Assembly: GCA_001643675.2 (NCBI GenBank)
Contig: LSRY02000044.1
Span: forward strand, 518,501 to 582,500
Direction of reading: 5' to 3'
Source: Monocercomonoides exilis
Lineage: Eukaryota > Preaxostyla > Oxymonadida > Polymastigidae
DNA length: 64,000 bases
Position numbers and translations under genes: made by a program. The notes beneath the pieces were generated by a model that worked only from the letters and a program-made list of their open reading frames with translations, did not search any database and had not been told where the DNA came from. Below are positions 46,501 through 58,850 of the stretch, one piece after another (position 1 is the stretch's first letter; each line of letters begins with the position of its first letter).

Positions 46501-49500
46501 GAGTGAAATGGGAGCATTTTCATCCAAAGGAGATTGAGATTGCGGCTTCTTCACACGAGACAGAAGCTCCTCTGCTGTTTGCTTGGACTGTTGGACTGTC
46601 TTCTGCCCAATAAGATAGAGTGAATGATCTTTAAATGAATCATTTGCCAGACTGAAAGGAATCAGCTTAAATGAACTGGATGAATTGATAGAAAGAACAA
46701 TTGACTTAATTTCTTTATCTTCTGATGCATTTCCATCAATTCTATCTTCATTCTCAGATATTTCACTCGAACTGTCTTCATCGCTGTCACCTTCATCATC
46801 TTTCCCAACAAAACTGTCTTGCAATGCCTTCATCATTATCATGAACTGCCTTTCGCAAATTGCTTCTCTTTCTATCAGAACAGACCGTCTGATCCAACCA
46901 GCACCTCTCAGAGGCATCGCCGAAAGCAGAGCATCACTCACATCTCTCTCAGGCACATCAGCCAAGACAACATTCTGTTCCATCACAGTTCTGATTGAAG
47001 AGCCAGATTTCTGCTGAATTGAAGGAGCAATCACAGAAATAGCAGCATTTGCAGCGGCTGTCTGAGTGCTGCTCCATTCTCTCCGCAGCCTCTCTTCTGC
47101 TGCCACGATTGTCTGCAGCAGAGTAATTGCTGGCTTCCACACAGTCTGCATTGGAAGAGACAGGAGAGCTGTGCAGAATGCAGAGATCACAGCAGAATAG
47201 CCTGAAGTGAAGAGCGTTGGATGGCAAGCAGAGGAAGAGGAAGATGTGCGAGAGGGAATCTTCTTCAGTATCGAGTTGAGTGACTGCATGATTGAGTGAT
47301 GAGAGAAATGGCACTCGTCCTTTGTTGTTCCAAGAGAATTGACAATTTCCTCTCCTGTTTTCTTCTTTTGTTCAGCACTTTGACTTTTCTTCTGCTTCAA
47401 TTGCCCATTCTCATATGTCTCATTCATGTCGATGACATCCTCACACACTTGCAATGGCACCATCAGTGCTTCTATTTTGGATGCAACAGACAGAAGCAGC
47501 TGCTGTATTCTCTGAGAGGCATCATATGCATTGGACACATCCTCCATCACTCTGTGGATGGGTGCTTGGATCAGGGCAGATGAGAGAACAAGAGACTCCA
47601 TTGAAGAAGAAGAAGAAGATGTCGATGAAGGAGGTGGCAAAGAAGAAGAATTTGTTGTTGAAGATGAAGTAGTAGAAGAAGAAGATGATGATGATGAAGA
47701 TGATGAAGTGTCTGATGGAGTGAAGTGGAAGAGGGAGTGTGGAAGTGGCAGTGGAATTGTGTGATATGTGTAGTTGTATCGAGAGGGAGACCATTTCGCC
47801 TGGTTAACCAAACCACGTGGTTGAATCACAACTACAGTTGACTCTGCTCTTCTGCTAAATTCATCTTCTTCCTCTTCCTCTTCCTCCTCTTCTCCAGCAT
47901 CTTCTTCATTTTCCTCTTCTTCTTCTTCTTTGTTCTCAACCCCTTCTTCCTCACTCTGCTCCATTTTGTTTTCATCCTCGTCTTTCTTCGTCGAACTGTC
48001 ATTTTCCGTCTTCTTCTTCTTCTTCTTCTTCTTCTCATTTCTCTGTCTTCTCAATCTTGCTCTCCTCTGAATGGCTCTTCTGTCTCTCACTCTTTCTCTC
48101 TGTGTCTTCTCTCTCTCTTCCAGCAGAGGCAGTCCTTTCTCCCTCAAATCTGCATAGTCGCCAGTTGTGTGGAGGATAATCTCGCTCATCAGAGATACCT
48201 CCAGCAGATCATGAAGAACAGAACAGCAGGCAGAGGATGAGTAGGAGGAGGAGGAGGAGGAAACCTTAGATAAAGAAGAAGAAGAGGAGGAGGAAGTGAT
48301 TGAAAGAGCAGCATTCATCGCAGCCTCTTCCACTTTCTTCTTCTCCTTCAGCTTCATCCTTTTTCGCCATCGTTGGAGTCGCTTTTTCCGCTGTTCAGGT
48401 GCTTCACCTGGTATTTCTTTGAATGTTCCACTTTCTTCTTTAGTTTCTTTCCCTTCCTCTTCTTCTTTGATATCTTCTTTCTCTTCTTTCATTTCAGTCA
48501 AGATCTTCTTTCCATCTTCTGATGATTGAATATCCATTGTTCCATCTTTTCCCTCTATTTTGTCTGTATCAGAAGCAGTCTGCTCTCTGAAGAGCATGTC
48601 GAGTGAAGGCAGAGGAGCAAACAGACAGAGCAGTCTCAGTGCAGCTGAACGGGCGAGTGTGTCTTCGGAAGAGATGAGCGGAGTGAGCATTGTGAGAATG
48701 CCAATGGAAGGAGTGCTGGGGATGAATGGCAATGAGGATGAGATGGAAGAGGAGGAGGAGGAGGAGGAGGAAGAGGAAGAGGAAGAAGAAGAAGACTGAG
48801 TCGTAGAATTGAGTGTGGAGCGTGTAATCAACTCTGATGTGCTATTGGAAGGGAAAGGAACGGGAACTGCATCCAAAAGAGCAGAAGTGGAGAAAAAGGA
48901 AAAGAGAAGATGAAGCACATCAGCAGAAACAAGGCGATGTCTGTTTTGCTTGGCGAAAGTTTTCATTTCTGTGAGTGTTGAGCAGAATGGTTGATTTTGA
49001 ATAATCATATATGTATTTGACAGAAACATAGAAATTGCATGTCAGAAAATTCGGAAATTCAAAATAATTTCATTACGAAAAAAAAGTAAAAATAAAAAAA
49101 TAAAATAAAAAAATAAATGAAAACGTTCAAATATTAACAACATTAGTTATAAAAGCATAATTCCAAGAAAATGAAATAAATTTACAATTTGACATTCTTT
49201 CAACAATTTCAAACAAATCAATGTTCATTTTCAGTTATTCAAATAAAAGTATACATTTCAAACAGAGTCATACCATCATTCCCCTTCATCTGATCCAAAG
49301 ACGAGGCAGAAGTGAAGAGCGGGTCGCAGCAGAAGCGGTAGACATCGCGAAGGACAGAATATGTCTCAGCTGCCCAGCCGACGACAGTTGTGTTGGAAGG
49401 ACACAAACACAGCAGTGAATGCATCCTCCGCAGCACATCAGCAACCGAACGGGACAAGTCAGAAAAGGAAGGAAGAAGTGAATACAGAGAATAGTTAAGT

Positions 49501-50962
49501 GCATTTTGTGAGGATGATGATGATGATGATGATGATGAATTCACAGAGGAAGATCTCCAACGTGTGATTAGTGTTGGTGGAAGAAAAGAGAGGCAAACAA
49601 GCAACGAAAGCAGAAGGCTGGCTGATGTGTACAGCGATTGGCAGTACAATCCGATAAACAGAGGATGAACGTCAAATGGAGAAGACTCATAAAAGCTATA
49701 TTGCTCTTTTGAGGCAGCTCCGGCAGAATTCCCCTGACTGCCAATGCTTTTGCCTTTCTCTGCTGCAATTTGAGAAGCGAAATGAAACATGAACGAGTGG
49801 CAGAGCTGAGTGAATTGCAGAGATGCATTGGCAAAGTCTGTGCACAGGCGAATCACACTCATAATCTCTATTTCTGCTTGTGTGAAGAGCGTCTCCTTTC
49901 CATTCTGTTCTTCTGCTTGTCTTGCAGCAAATACTCGTTCAGCCAATCTGAATTTTTGATCATTCTCTTCTCTATCATTTTCATCATTAACTTCATTGGA
50001 GTCTGCCGTTGAGAGAAATTCCATTGAAGGGTCAATAATCCGATCCCGTTCTGTTGCATCAATAGAACCAAAAATGCTGCTCAGCAAATAAAATGCTCCA
50101 CTTGTACAGATTGAAGAATATCCGCTTGTTTCTGTTTTATCGCTTTTCCATGATTCTCCTCCATTTTTATCATCATCAAATTGCACAGTTTGCGATTCCT
50201 TAATGGATTCCAACGCTAAAATAGGCGTAAAGCTTCGCTGCAAAATTGTATGCGCTTGTATTGGAAGCAACGAAAACGAAGGAAATGGCTGAAATCGCAC
50301 ATCGCTTGAAAACATCATGTGAAATCCGAAAGATGATATCAGCGATTCAAATAACTTATTTACAGAAGTTGTAGCAAAACCAAATATCGCTATAATTTTA
50401 TCATTTGAAGCAAATGTTGTAATACTACCGAGATCTGTAAATTTTGAAAGATCTCCAAAAGTCATGAACGATTTGATCGAAAAAACCAGTTCTGATGGGT
50501 GCAATTCTAACTTCTTATTACCTTCTTGAATAGTTCCATTCTTTTTTGTCAATGCCATATGAAGAATATTTCGTAACGAAAACAACGAACTTCCCAAAAG
50601 AGTGTTCCTTTTGTTCAAAGCATTGAAAAATGTTGATATAGAATTTGACACAGCCAATACGGAACCATCCTCCATTGCATTATATAAATCTTAGAAAAAA
50701 TTAAAAACATTTGCGAAACAGTTTGCAATAGTAAAAGTGAAAAAATAAAATATTTAAGATTTTTCAATTCATACTTTTAATGTCATCTTGGAATGTATCC
50801 CAAAGCAGCGAATCATCTTTAAAGAATAAAGAATCAGGAACATTGTTGATCTTTTAATTTGAAAAATTTAAAGTATTTGGGGAAGCAATATTTGAACATT
50901 TATACAAAGAAACTTAACGGAAAATTATATCCTAAAATAATTCAAACAATTCTATGTATCAT
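31525..50962 (-). CDS. UTP20: Giant UTP20, SSU processome component, ~6310 aa
   Basis: Supported exons are 50775-50850, 49274-50689 and 31525-48968. The introns are 50690-50774 (donor GTATGA, acceptor TTTTCTAAG) and 48969-49273 (donor GTATGA, acceptor CTCACAG), both phase 1 and in frame. A 5-codon first exon (50948-50962, MIHRI, donor GTTTGA) is tentative. UTP20 is a HEAT-repeat scaffold needed for 18S rRNA maturation. Diagnostic segments are DEDFFSNMSQSHPTKQIRA (DRIM domain), GPLYFGFMVQELRRTLTRG followed by YQVHVLNCTVRAMLERL, and a long alpha-solenoid including LLHYPLTESKIRFHLTKLL. The protein is over twice the usual ~2500-2800 aa because acidic, Lys-rich and poly-Ser inserts separate the helical repeats. 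The C-terminus is basic, as in nucleolar proteins. The family call is strong; the first exon is weak. Confidence 0.88.
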
Positions 50963-52615
50963 ATCCTTGCTATCATTATTACCCTGTTGACGAATTTTTG
51001 TTTGCTGCTTATTCAAAGTTTTTGAATGTTTATACATAAATGCTTAACCATACTTTTGTTTAAGCAATTTTTATTCGTTCATCAATTTTTGAAATAAAGT
51101 TGCAAATAACACACAAATTTTTATTAAGTTGAAATAGTCCTCAATCTGATTTAAATGAACCAAAGTTTGTTCTTTATATGAATTATGAAAATATTTTCTA
51201 TTATTTAAAGTTCATCTTGCAGAAAAAAAAAAGAATGAAATTTACGTGCTTCTTAAGTGTTCATAATTATATATTTCATTCTTAACATTTTAGTATTCAT
51301 TGTTTTGCCTGTATCATTGAGGAATGGTAGTTTTCAATGAATTTTTATTTCTCATTCTAAATGAAAATCAAAAAACATTATCAATATATTAGATGAATTG
51401 CACAATTTTTGTGTAATTGTGAAATTTTCGAAAAATTTTGAAATTCGTATATGTTATTTTGAAATAATCAAGAAATTTTGAAATTTTTCAGAAAAATTGA
51501 AAATAAGGCAGTGATTTTAAGTTCCACACACAAATTTCAAGTTAAAAAAAAATTGGAGGAAGATCTTCATTTTTTGCATAAAAATTGTGATTTGCAAAAA
51601 ATTATTGGAAATTTGTTGAAAATATACTCATTTATTGTCTACGCACTTTTCATAACGTTCACCAATCAATAATGTGAAACAAATCGTTAATAATAATTTT
51701 ATTCCAACCTCAAAAATTAAAATTTATTAAATATTATATCACAAGTTTTTTGTGATTGTTGATATATTTTTGTGACAACAAATGATTGTCAATATTTAAA
51801 ACATCAAATATTTCAATGGAAAAAAATAATTTGAAAATGTTTTGTGATTTTCATTGACTGTAAAACGATGAACGCAATCATTGAAAACAATCATTAATAA
51901 ATCGAAGCAGTTCCTTTAATGAAACAAATGACATTCAATGCCTTTTAATGTTTGAAAAATTGACAAAAACAGATGATTGAGAGGAATAAATCTGCATTGT
52001 TGTCCGATTCATAAAGTTGGTTTCCATTTAACCACAACAAATTTGAGCCGAAAATGAACAGAACAATTCATAGAAATGATTTTCCACTGGAAAAAAAGAA
52101 AAGAAGCAAATATTCACAAACGATTAACTGTTTTTTTGTTTCTTTTTGAATAAATGACTTTCTTCTACTGTTATATCTCTTCACGTGGCAATCAAATCAC
52201 TATTGGTGGATCGTACGGTCGCTTGAATAATCTGAGCTAAATGTGAAAATTTGTTCAAAGTCTTATTAGACAAAATGTTGATTAAAAAGGAAATACAACA
52301 AATTTTTGAATCGTTCTATCAGTAATTAGACGCAAGATATAGGGTTTTGAGCTTTTCGCAGACTGAAAAAAAACAATTCGTTGTTTTGTTTAACAATATT
52401 ATCCATGGAGAACGAGCATTTAAACCTTTTGCCTTATGATTTTATTGACATCAACTTTATCCATCACGGCTCGAATCCTTCAAAAAACATCCAGAAATAA
52501 TTTGAAATTACATATTTTGCATTTAGAAAAGATTCTGAAATAACTTTCATATCTTTTTTTGTTCATGCTGAATGCATATCAGCCTTGCCATTCCGAAGGC
52601 AATGAAGCGAAGATT
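50963..52615. other. AT-rich spacer upstream of UTP20
   Basis: No coding block was found. An A/T-rich stretch at 51390-51500 is full of TTTTGAAAT words and loosely resembles, inverted, the hairpin region near 56215. It must contain the UTP20 promoter. Confidence 0.45.
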
Positions 52616-52620
52616 AGAAA

Positions 52621-53740
52621 GTGACATGGGTGTTTGATCTGTGCATTCCGTTGTTTCCATGTGCACTGCGGAAACTGTGGGGGGTATGTTGCAGCGCTCT
52701 CTGCGACACTTTCAGTTTCGCTGGTGAAACTGCATCTTTCACTTGTAGTGTTGGTGGGTTCGTTGTAAAGGAGAAAGAAAATCTTTATATCGAACGGCGT
52801 GAACGCGTTCCATTTGATCTGCATTCTGTTCAATCCTTCTTAGTTACAACCTTCCACAGCGCAACTGGTGTTCCGATCTGCGCAGTCGAGGAGTGTGACT
52901 GTGAAGACGGACGACGAAGTGATAAGATGAGGAGTTGTAGAGAATGAGGTGTGGAAGATTGAGGAGATAGTGGTGAAACTGGCAAGGAAGATTCTGGGCC
53001 TGAGCGATAAGAACAACGCAGAGGAGAAGGAGCTGATGGAGCAGCTTGTGGAGATGGAGAAGAAGATAGAGCTTAGCAAGGAGGAGTTGTGAGTGTGGTT
53101 AGCAAACAGATACTAATGGTTTGGCGATGCATGGTGCCATGCTTTTTTCACTGGCCTCTGCAGAGTGTGGGATGGTTCAATCTTTAGCATTGTTGATTCT
53201 GCAGTTGGGGCTGTGTGAAAAGTACCAGGAGAAGATTGTAGTAATTATTAAATATGGAAGTGCTGTTGTCCTTGTGGAATACATAAGCGGAAAAGGAGTT
53301 GTTGTGAAGTTGGGCGTTGGGTGAGTTTCTATGGAGAAGTTAACTGATGAGGAGGAGAAGATGAAAGGATGGGATCAAAATCTTGGATCAGCGAAAGATC
53401 GGAGAAGAGCGAAGCTGTGGTTAATGGTGGAAGCATTGATGATACTGGTGGTAGTTGTGAAGGAGGAGTGAATGCAACGTTGCGGCAGAAGATAAACAAG
53501 ATGGAGAAGGAAATGAAGATGCTGATGGAGCTGTCGAAAGTGCAGGAGCAGACGATAATTGAACAGAAGGCGCAATTCAAGAATTTGATTGAGAAGCAAC
53601 AGGCAGCACTTGCGCAAAAGAAGAATGTACAGAATAAAATGAAGGTGTTATATGAAGAAATTATGGGGAGGCAGGTTAAGCAGGTGAAGGAGCAGGAGGA
53701 GCTTGTGTTGCGGGGAAACTTTGACATGGAAAGTGTTTGA
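52621..53740 (+). pseudogene. Decayed gene remnant with coiled-coil and helical segments
   Basis: Protein-like stretches occur in changing frames with stops between them. They are: one ending GVPICAVEECDCEDGRR (to 52947); EVWKIEEIVVKLARKILGLS ... LMEQLVEMEKKIELSKEEL (about 52925-53090); LALLILQLGLCEKYQEKIVV (53121-53324, reminiscent of an ARM repeat); and a 123-codon coiled coil LRQKINKMEKEMKMLMELSK ... (53369-53740). Base composition is richer in G than the spacer on either side. The order suggests one former gene of unknown family broken by frameshifts, or unrecognised introns. The parent cannot be named. Confidence 0.4.
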
Positions 53741-53969
53741 GTGGCAGAGAAGAAAGGGGCGAGAGAGTGTCACAGTACGAATAGGAGATGGATGAACAGA
53801 AGAGGAGGCGATGAAAACGAAGAAGAAGAAGAAGAAGGAGAAGGAGAAGAGAACGAAGAAGATGTTGATGATGAAGTCCAATTATTTTCTTCCTCTATTT
53901 CATTCAAAACAACAAGCAGAACTGTTTCTGCTCCATTTCTCAGCAAATAATCCGCAGAAAGAATGTTCT

Positions 53970-54010
53970 TACGAGAAGAAGAAGAAGAAGAAGAAGAAGA
54001 AGAAGAAGAA

Positions 54011-54044
<34 letters not shown>

Positions 54045-54045
54045 G
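53970..54045. repeat. (GAA)n/(GAT)n microsatellite
   Basis: A pure run of GAA triplets followed by GAT triplets. It is read as poly-Ser or poly-Glu in different frames and is not evidence of coding. Confidence 0.8.
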
Positions 54046-54429
54046 TTGTTTGAAAATTGGTTTTCTGTCAGATTGACAGGAATTTGATTTATCATTCAAT
54101 TTTCACAAAAAGAGATCAGGAGAAGAGATGGTATCATTAGTCATGGAACTGAAAGGGAAGAAAAGACAAATGCTAGAGAAAACAGACCCAGATGATGTGA
54201 AATTATAAAAATGGCAGTTATCCGAAGTAATTCAATCTGCAACGAATCGCACATAATTGGCGTTTAACTGGAGAACATGAGTAGATGATAATGGAGCTGT
54301 AGCTAATGGAACTTTCATGGAGTGTTCACAGAAAACTGTAGACTTAGTGAGAAAAGAGTTGTGCAGCCTCCTGCTCCAACATTATAAGTTCCATTCTCCT
54401 CAAATATTCGTGAGTCATTAAAATTCTCT

Positions 54430-55600
54430 TCTTCTAAGCAATGCACAAGAGCAAGTTCCTGTTAAGACTTAAATATGAGAAACATTATCTGCTTCAATTT
54501 TTGTTTGGACAGTCTCGCTCACATTTCTTTGTCCATATTTCACATAAATATTGTCATCGAAGTCTTCACTTCTTATTTCTGTCATTTTTTTGCAAATATC
54601 TGGACTTCATTTGCACAACCTGGATTAAGTTGAGTAAAACAATGGCTGATAGAATAACACGGATTGCTTTCATTGATCTGACATGAAAAAGCACCTTTGG
54701 AATTTGGTTGAGCAGCAGTTGAAAAAACAAATCTGATTCGTCCGCCAACTTTATCAAGCTATTCACTTTTATCAACAACAGAGTTGTATTTTGAGCTAAC
54801 TCTGTTTGGTGTTTGTCTGTTTGAATAACATCTAATGTGAATGTTGATTAGCGAAAAGTCTTTAAAAAGAATGTCATGTCTTCCTTTCACACATGAGCTT
54901 TTGTGGAAAAAACAGTAGAAAAATAAAATTCCATAATTCACTGCATTGATTTGTGAGCCAACAGCACCTCCTGCTGTCATCGAAAAGCAGTTGCAGAATA
55001 GGCAGTTATACAATTAGACTTTATCCATTGAAAGCCAATGCTCAATTGCACCACCTCCAGAACCTGAAGAGTTCAGCGCACTGCTGTTGAAAAATAAACT
55101 GATTAATAACACATATCTTCTGCCTCTCGGTTCTCTTTGCACGCAGATCAATTGCCCCTCCGTCGTTGCAGAAAGAGTAATTTTGAAAGGAACAATCATC
55201 GGTCATTGACGTGAATAAGCGTTTTCAAACTGAATTCCTCCACCACCGTTTCCATCTGAACTTGCTTTTTCTGTAGAACATTGCGTTAATGTGGTCTGGA
55301 GCAAAACACATTCAGAGATGTTCAATACATATATTCTTCCACATCTTGCGGAAGAAGCATTTCACATAGAAAAAGACGAATTTTCAACTCTCAGGATGGC
55401 TTTTTCATTGTCATACACATAAAGAGCACTTCCTTGTTGCTATGAACAACCAATCCATTTCCATAATGAGATGGACAAACTTTCTGTTGCATCCATTTTG
55501 TTTTCCCTTGTATTTGAATATGATTCAACTTAACATTGATGAGAAGAATTTTTCATTTGAATTGCTTTAACCAAGATAAACAGTGAAAAAGAATGAATAA
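54430..55600 (-). pseudogene. Decayed beta-helix surface-protein gene
   Basis: One minus-strand frame can be followed for about 200 codons through in-frame stops at 55362-55364 (TGA), 55203-55205 (TGA) and 55014-55016 (TAG). It shows the beta-helix family pattern: GSALYVYDNEKAILRVENSS, SSDGNGGGGIQFENA, NSSGSGGGAIEHWLS, NCLFCNCFSMTAGGAVGSQ. Further family-like fragments occur in other frames down to about 54430, and more stops lie upstream of 55440. Both TGA codons sit where a Cys codon (TGC/TGT) would be expected. Orientation is opposite to the intact member at 59881. No start is visible. Confidence 0.6.
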
Positions 55601-56329
55601 GTTTTTTCAAATCTGAATAATTTTTCAACGTTCATACTTGTGAAACACATTGTCCCTCATATATCTTGTTCAGAAACTTTCGTGATAAAAGGCAACAAGT
55701 TTTATGTCACCAGAAAACAAATATTCTAATTGATCAAACAATAACATTAAAAATTAATATATCGAACAGGATTTTTTGGATGTTGAAGTTTATCATTGAT
55801 AATCTTTCTCGTTTGTGAAATTTTGAATATTGATGATAAATAATTTTAACAGAGTGTTTCATAACATTCTCCAATCGGTAAATATTTAGATCCTTGGAAA
55901 CTTTTTAAAAAATTTGACGCATATCATTCATCTGTCAAAAAAAAGCAAAGAAAACGTACAAACGATAATAACAATAACTTTGAAAAGAACAAAATTGTAT
56001 TCCAAAGCTTGCTTCGAAAAATCATTCATTATTTCATAATAATTTTGCATAAAAAATTTTTTCTTTAATTAATAATTATAAGAAACAACAGAATATTTTT
56101 CGATAAAATGCTTTGAAAAACTTCATATATATGCATAATATATTTTTTCACAGAAAAATTTTGTCAACCCGAGTTATTGCAAAATTCCCCAAAAATTTCA
56201 AAATTTCCATAGACAATTTCAAAATTATTGGGTTATTTCAAAATAACCCAATAATTTTGAAATTTTTATTTATTTCACAATTCATCTATTATACATAAAT
56301 TAAGAACAGATTTTTGAAAAACAATTGCA
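55601..56329. other. AT-rich spacer with a perfect hairpin
   Basis: Nothing coding. Contains the palindrome at 56215-56264 and many TTTTGAAAT/ATTTCAAAA words from about 56150. Confidence 0.45.
56215..56264. repeat. Perfect 24-bp stem hairpin
   Basis: Arm 56215-56238 (ending ATTATTGGGTTATTT) is the exact reverse complement of 56241-56264 (AAATAACCCAATAAT...), with a CA dinucleotide between. It may be the centre of a foldback element or a hairpin-forming replication scar. Confidence 0.8.
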
Positions 56330-56670
56330 TTGCAGTATGATTTTAGTTATAATCAATCATCCGTAGGACTTCAATGCAACTCAACAAAATAACCATCTAT
56401 TCAATTATTGTTCATCACACGAAAATTTTCAGTGGAAAAGAACAACAAAAATGCAAAGTTTGGGGAGTTGAAATTTAGAGAAAATAACAAGAAGAGAAAT
56501 GGAGGAGTTTAAAAAAAGAAGGAAAGAAAAGAAACTCACAATTCATCGATTGATGTTGAAAAAAAAGATGATTTCTCAGAATCATTTCCAACAAGTTCAC
56601 ATCTGAAAAGCCAACAACCAGGTTTGCAATTTATGAAGGTTTTTGTTGAAAAGTGATAGCTGGTGGAGTT

Positions 56671-58850
56671 ATGCTTGGAGGAAGTTGGGTGCTGGGATAT
56701 ACGAAAGGAGCATGGCTGGCGCGCCACAGCCAGCAGGGGAGGAGCGAGGGATGTGGGGATGGACAAGGAGGCAAGATTGACAAGGGCAAAACAAAAACAG
56801 AAGGAGCAAACAGCGACAGATCAGTGCAGACAACGGCAGAGTGTGCTCCTCAGCCTGCGCAGGCACATCCAGCAGGCAGGATGCAAGAAGTGGGAGATGG
56901 GTTGGAGCAGAAGGGACAGAGCAGCGGAGGAGCTTCTCAACCGGATGAACCATCTTCATCTTCAGAGAATTCGGAGATATCATCAACAACAACAATGGGA
57001 ATGGCAGACAATGCAGAGGGGAATGAAGGGAAAGGAAGGGGTGGAGAGGGTTTGTTGGGGGCAGAAGCAGAGAAGGTGTGTGTGGGAGAGGTGGTGGTGG
57101 AGGTGGGGAGAGAGTGTAGGAGCTTTGCGGATGTGGCGAAGGCGGTGCTGGGGCTGAGCCCGCAGATCCGGTTTCTGGAGAAGAGCGGGGGAGCAGAGGG
57201 GGAGAGCGAGGAGAGGATGGGGGAAGGGAGGCGGGAGAGCAGGGCGGGGCGTGGAAATGGGATGTGGGAGGATGTGGTGAAGGTGCGCTTCCCGGCCACA
57301 GGAATCGCTCTGCGGCTGCGATTGGGGCTGCACTGTGGCGGGGCAGGGAGGGGAGGAGCGGAGGGAGCGGAGGGGTTGGGGAAGGAAAGCAGCGGGGAGG
57401 GAGGGCCTGGGGTGGTTGTGTGTGTGCTGTCGTGTGCTGTGGTATCTGCACCGCTGGTGGGCCTTTGGAGGGTTCCGGTGGAATGGTATGGCGGGTGGCG
57501 GGGCACTGGATGGGCGAGCTGCCTGGGTGGGGTGGCTTCAGCACCAGAAGAAACAGAGGCAGAGGCAGAGGCAGATTTGGGGAAAGAAGGGAGCAAAAGT
57601 GTCTGTTGCAGGATTGGCAGTTGGGGGATTGGCAGTTGGGGGAGGAAGGGGAGCGTGCTTCCTGTGCTGCCGCCATTCTATGTGGCAGCGAACTCGGAGG
57701 TGGCGTGTGTGGTGACGCCGGAGGGTGGGAGGCGGAGAGCGGGAGGGAAGGATGGGAGGCGGAGTGCTTGGGCGAGTGGTCTGGAGGGGGAGATGGGGGT
57801 GGGGAGCTGGAGGGGGAGCTGGGGGAGGGGGAGGAGCGTGGTGCACGTGGTGTCGACGTGGAGCGGGTGCCGTGTTTGTGTTCCGTTTGTGATGGGCCGG
57901 CTGTGCTGGGTGTCTGTGCAGACAATGGAAGCGGAGGAAGAGGAGGAAAACGAGGAAGAGGAGGAAGAGGGAGGCGATGTGTGGTGATTGGGGTTGACTC
58001 GTCGCTGGAGGTGTGGGTGTGGTCGGTGGATGCGAGGTCTGCGATAGCGAAGGCAGTGGAGCGAGAAAGGAAAGGGTTGGCAGAGGAGGAGGAGGATGAG
58101 GAGGAGGCAGCACAAGGCTCGGCAGTGCTTGTGTTTCGGGCATCGCTGAGGCCGTGCTTCGGTCTGGAAGCAGAGGCGCAGGACTTGGCATCCGCGCCTT
58201 CTTCTGAGCCGCCATCGGATGTGCTGAGCCGGATTCAGGGGAAGTGGCAGGGGCTGTTTGGGGTGGGCGGGTGCTGTGCGGGAGAGAGGAGGGAAGGGCT
58301 GGGGAAGGGAGGGGAGAAGAGGAAGGGGAGGTATCGGCTTGTGGATGTGAAGGTGGTGAGAAAGAGGAAGAAGAAGGGAGGAGGAGGAGGAAGAGGAGGG
58401 GTTGTGCCAGTGGTGGTGGCTGAGTGCGAGGGTGTGTGTGGCGGGGAGGGTTGGCGGAGGGTGCTGCGGTGTGTGTATTCGGAGGAGTGCGGGGCGTGGC
58501 AGCCGTTTTCGGGCAGCAGGGGGTGCCTTTGGGAGGCAGTGGCGAGGGAGGGAGGAAGCCGCATGGCGCATGGGAGGGACGGAGGCAGGGAGAGGCGGGG
58601 AGGAGGCGGAGGGGCGAGGATGGCAGGGATGGTGAAGGTGCTGGACGGGGCAGACGCAGATGTGGCGCGGGCAGAGGAGCTGGAGCGGGAGATCCTGGGG
58701 CTGCTGCAGGCAGGGGCGTGCAGAGGAGGGAAGGAGGGGGAGGAGAATGCAGCGGTGCTGGGGCGTGTGCGGGAGCTGCAGACCCAGCTGGGGCAGATGG
58801 GCAGGGCATCTGCTGCTGCGCGTGCCTTCCACTTCGGATGGCCAGACTGA
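56671..58850 (+). pseudogene. GC-rich duplicated gene, copy 2 (frameshifted)
   Basis: The protein seen in copy 1 is recognisable end to end but needs more than one frame. The first frame runs from the ATG at 56671 to about 57715. A G-run is then one base shorter (near 57718), and another G-run near 57830 is one base longer, so the first frame returns for RSVVHVVSTW. A 10-bp segment present in copy 1 is missing near 57975, so the frame stops at 57987. The rest (RCVVIGVDSSLEVWVW ... RAFHFGWPD) continues in another frame to 58850. Either this copy is dead or copy 1 gained the 10 bp; the long joint frame of copy 1 favours the former. Sequencing error in G-runs cannot be excluded. Only two 15-bp GSWGI units are present. 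Confidence 0.65.

Noticed and set aside
49239-50675. 478-codon frame as an independent gene upstream of UTP20
   Set aside because: It joins the 17.4-kb exon in phase through a 305-nt intron (donor GTATGA, acceptor CTCACAG) and has no stop of its own except inside that intron.
53811-54053. Lys-rich ORF KKKKKKEKEK... at the microsatellite
   Set aside because: It is created by GAA and GAT triplet repeats and has no non-repetitive coding sequence.
56600-56653. A conserved 32-nt intron (GTTTGCA...GAAAAG) at the 5' end of the duplicated gene
   Set aside because: The sequence is present in both copies, but the upstream frame in copy 1 contains TAA and no start codon was found upstream in copy 2.
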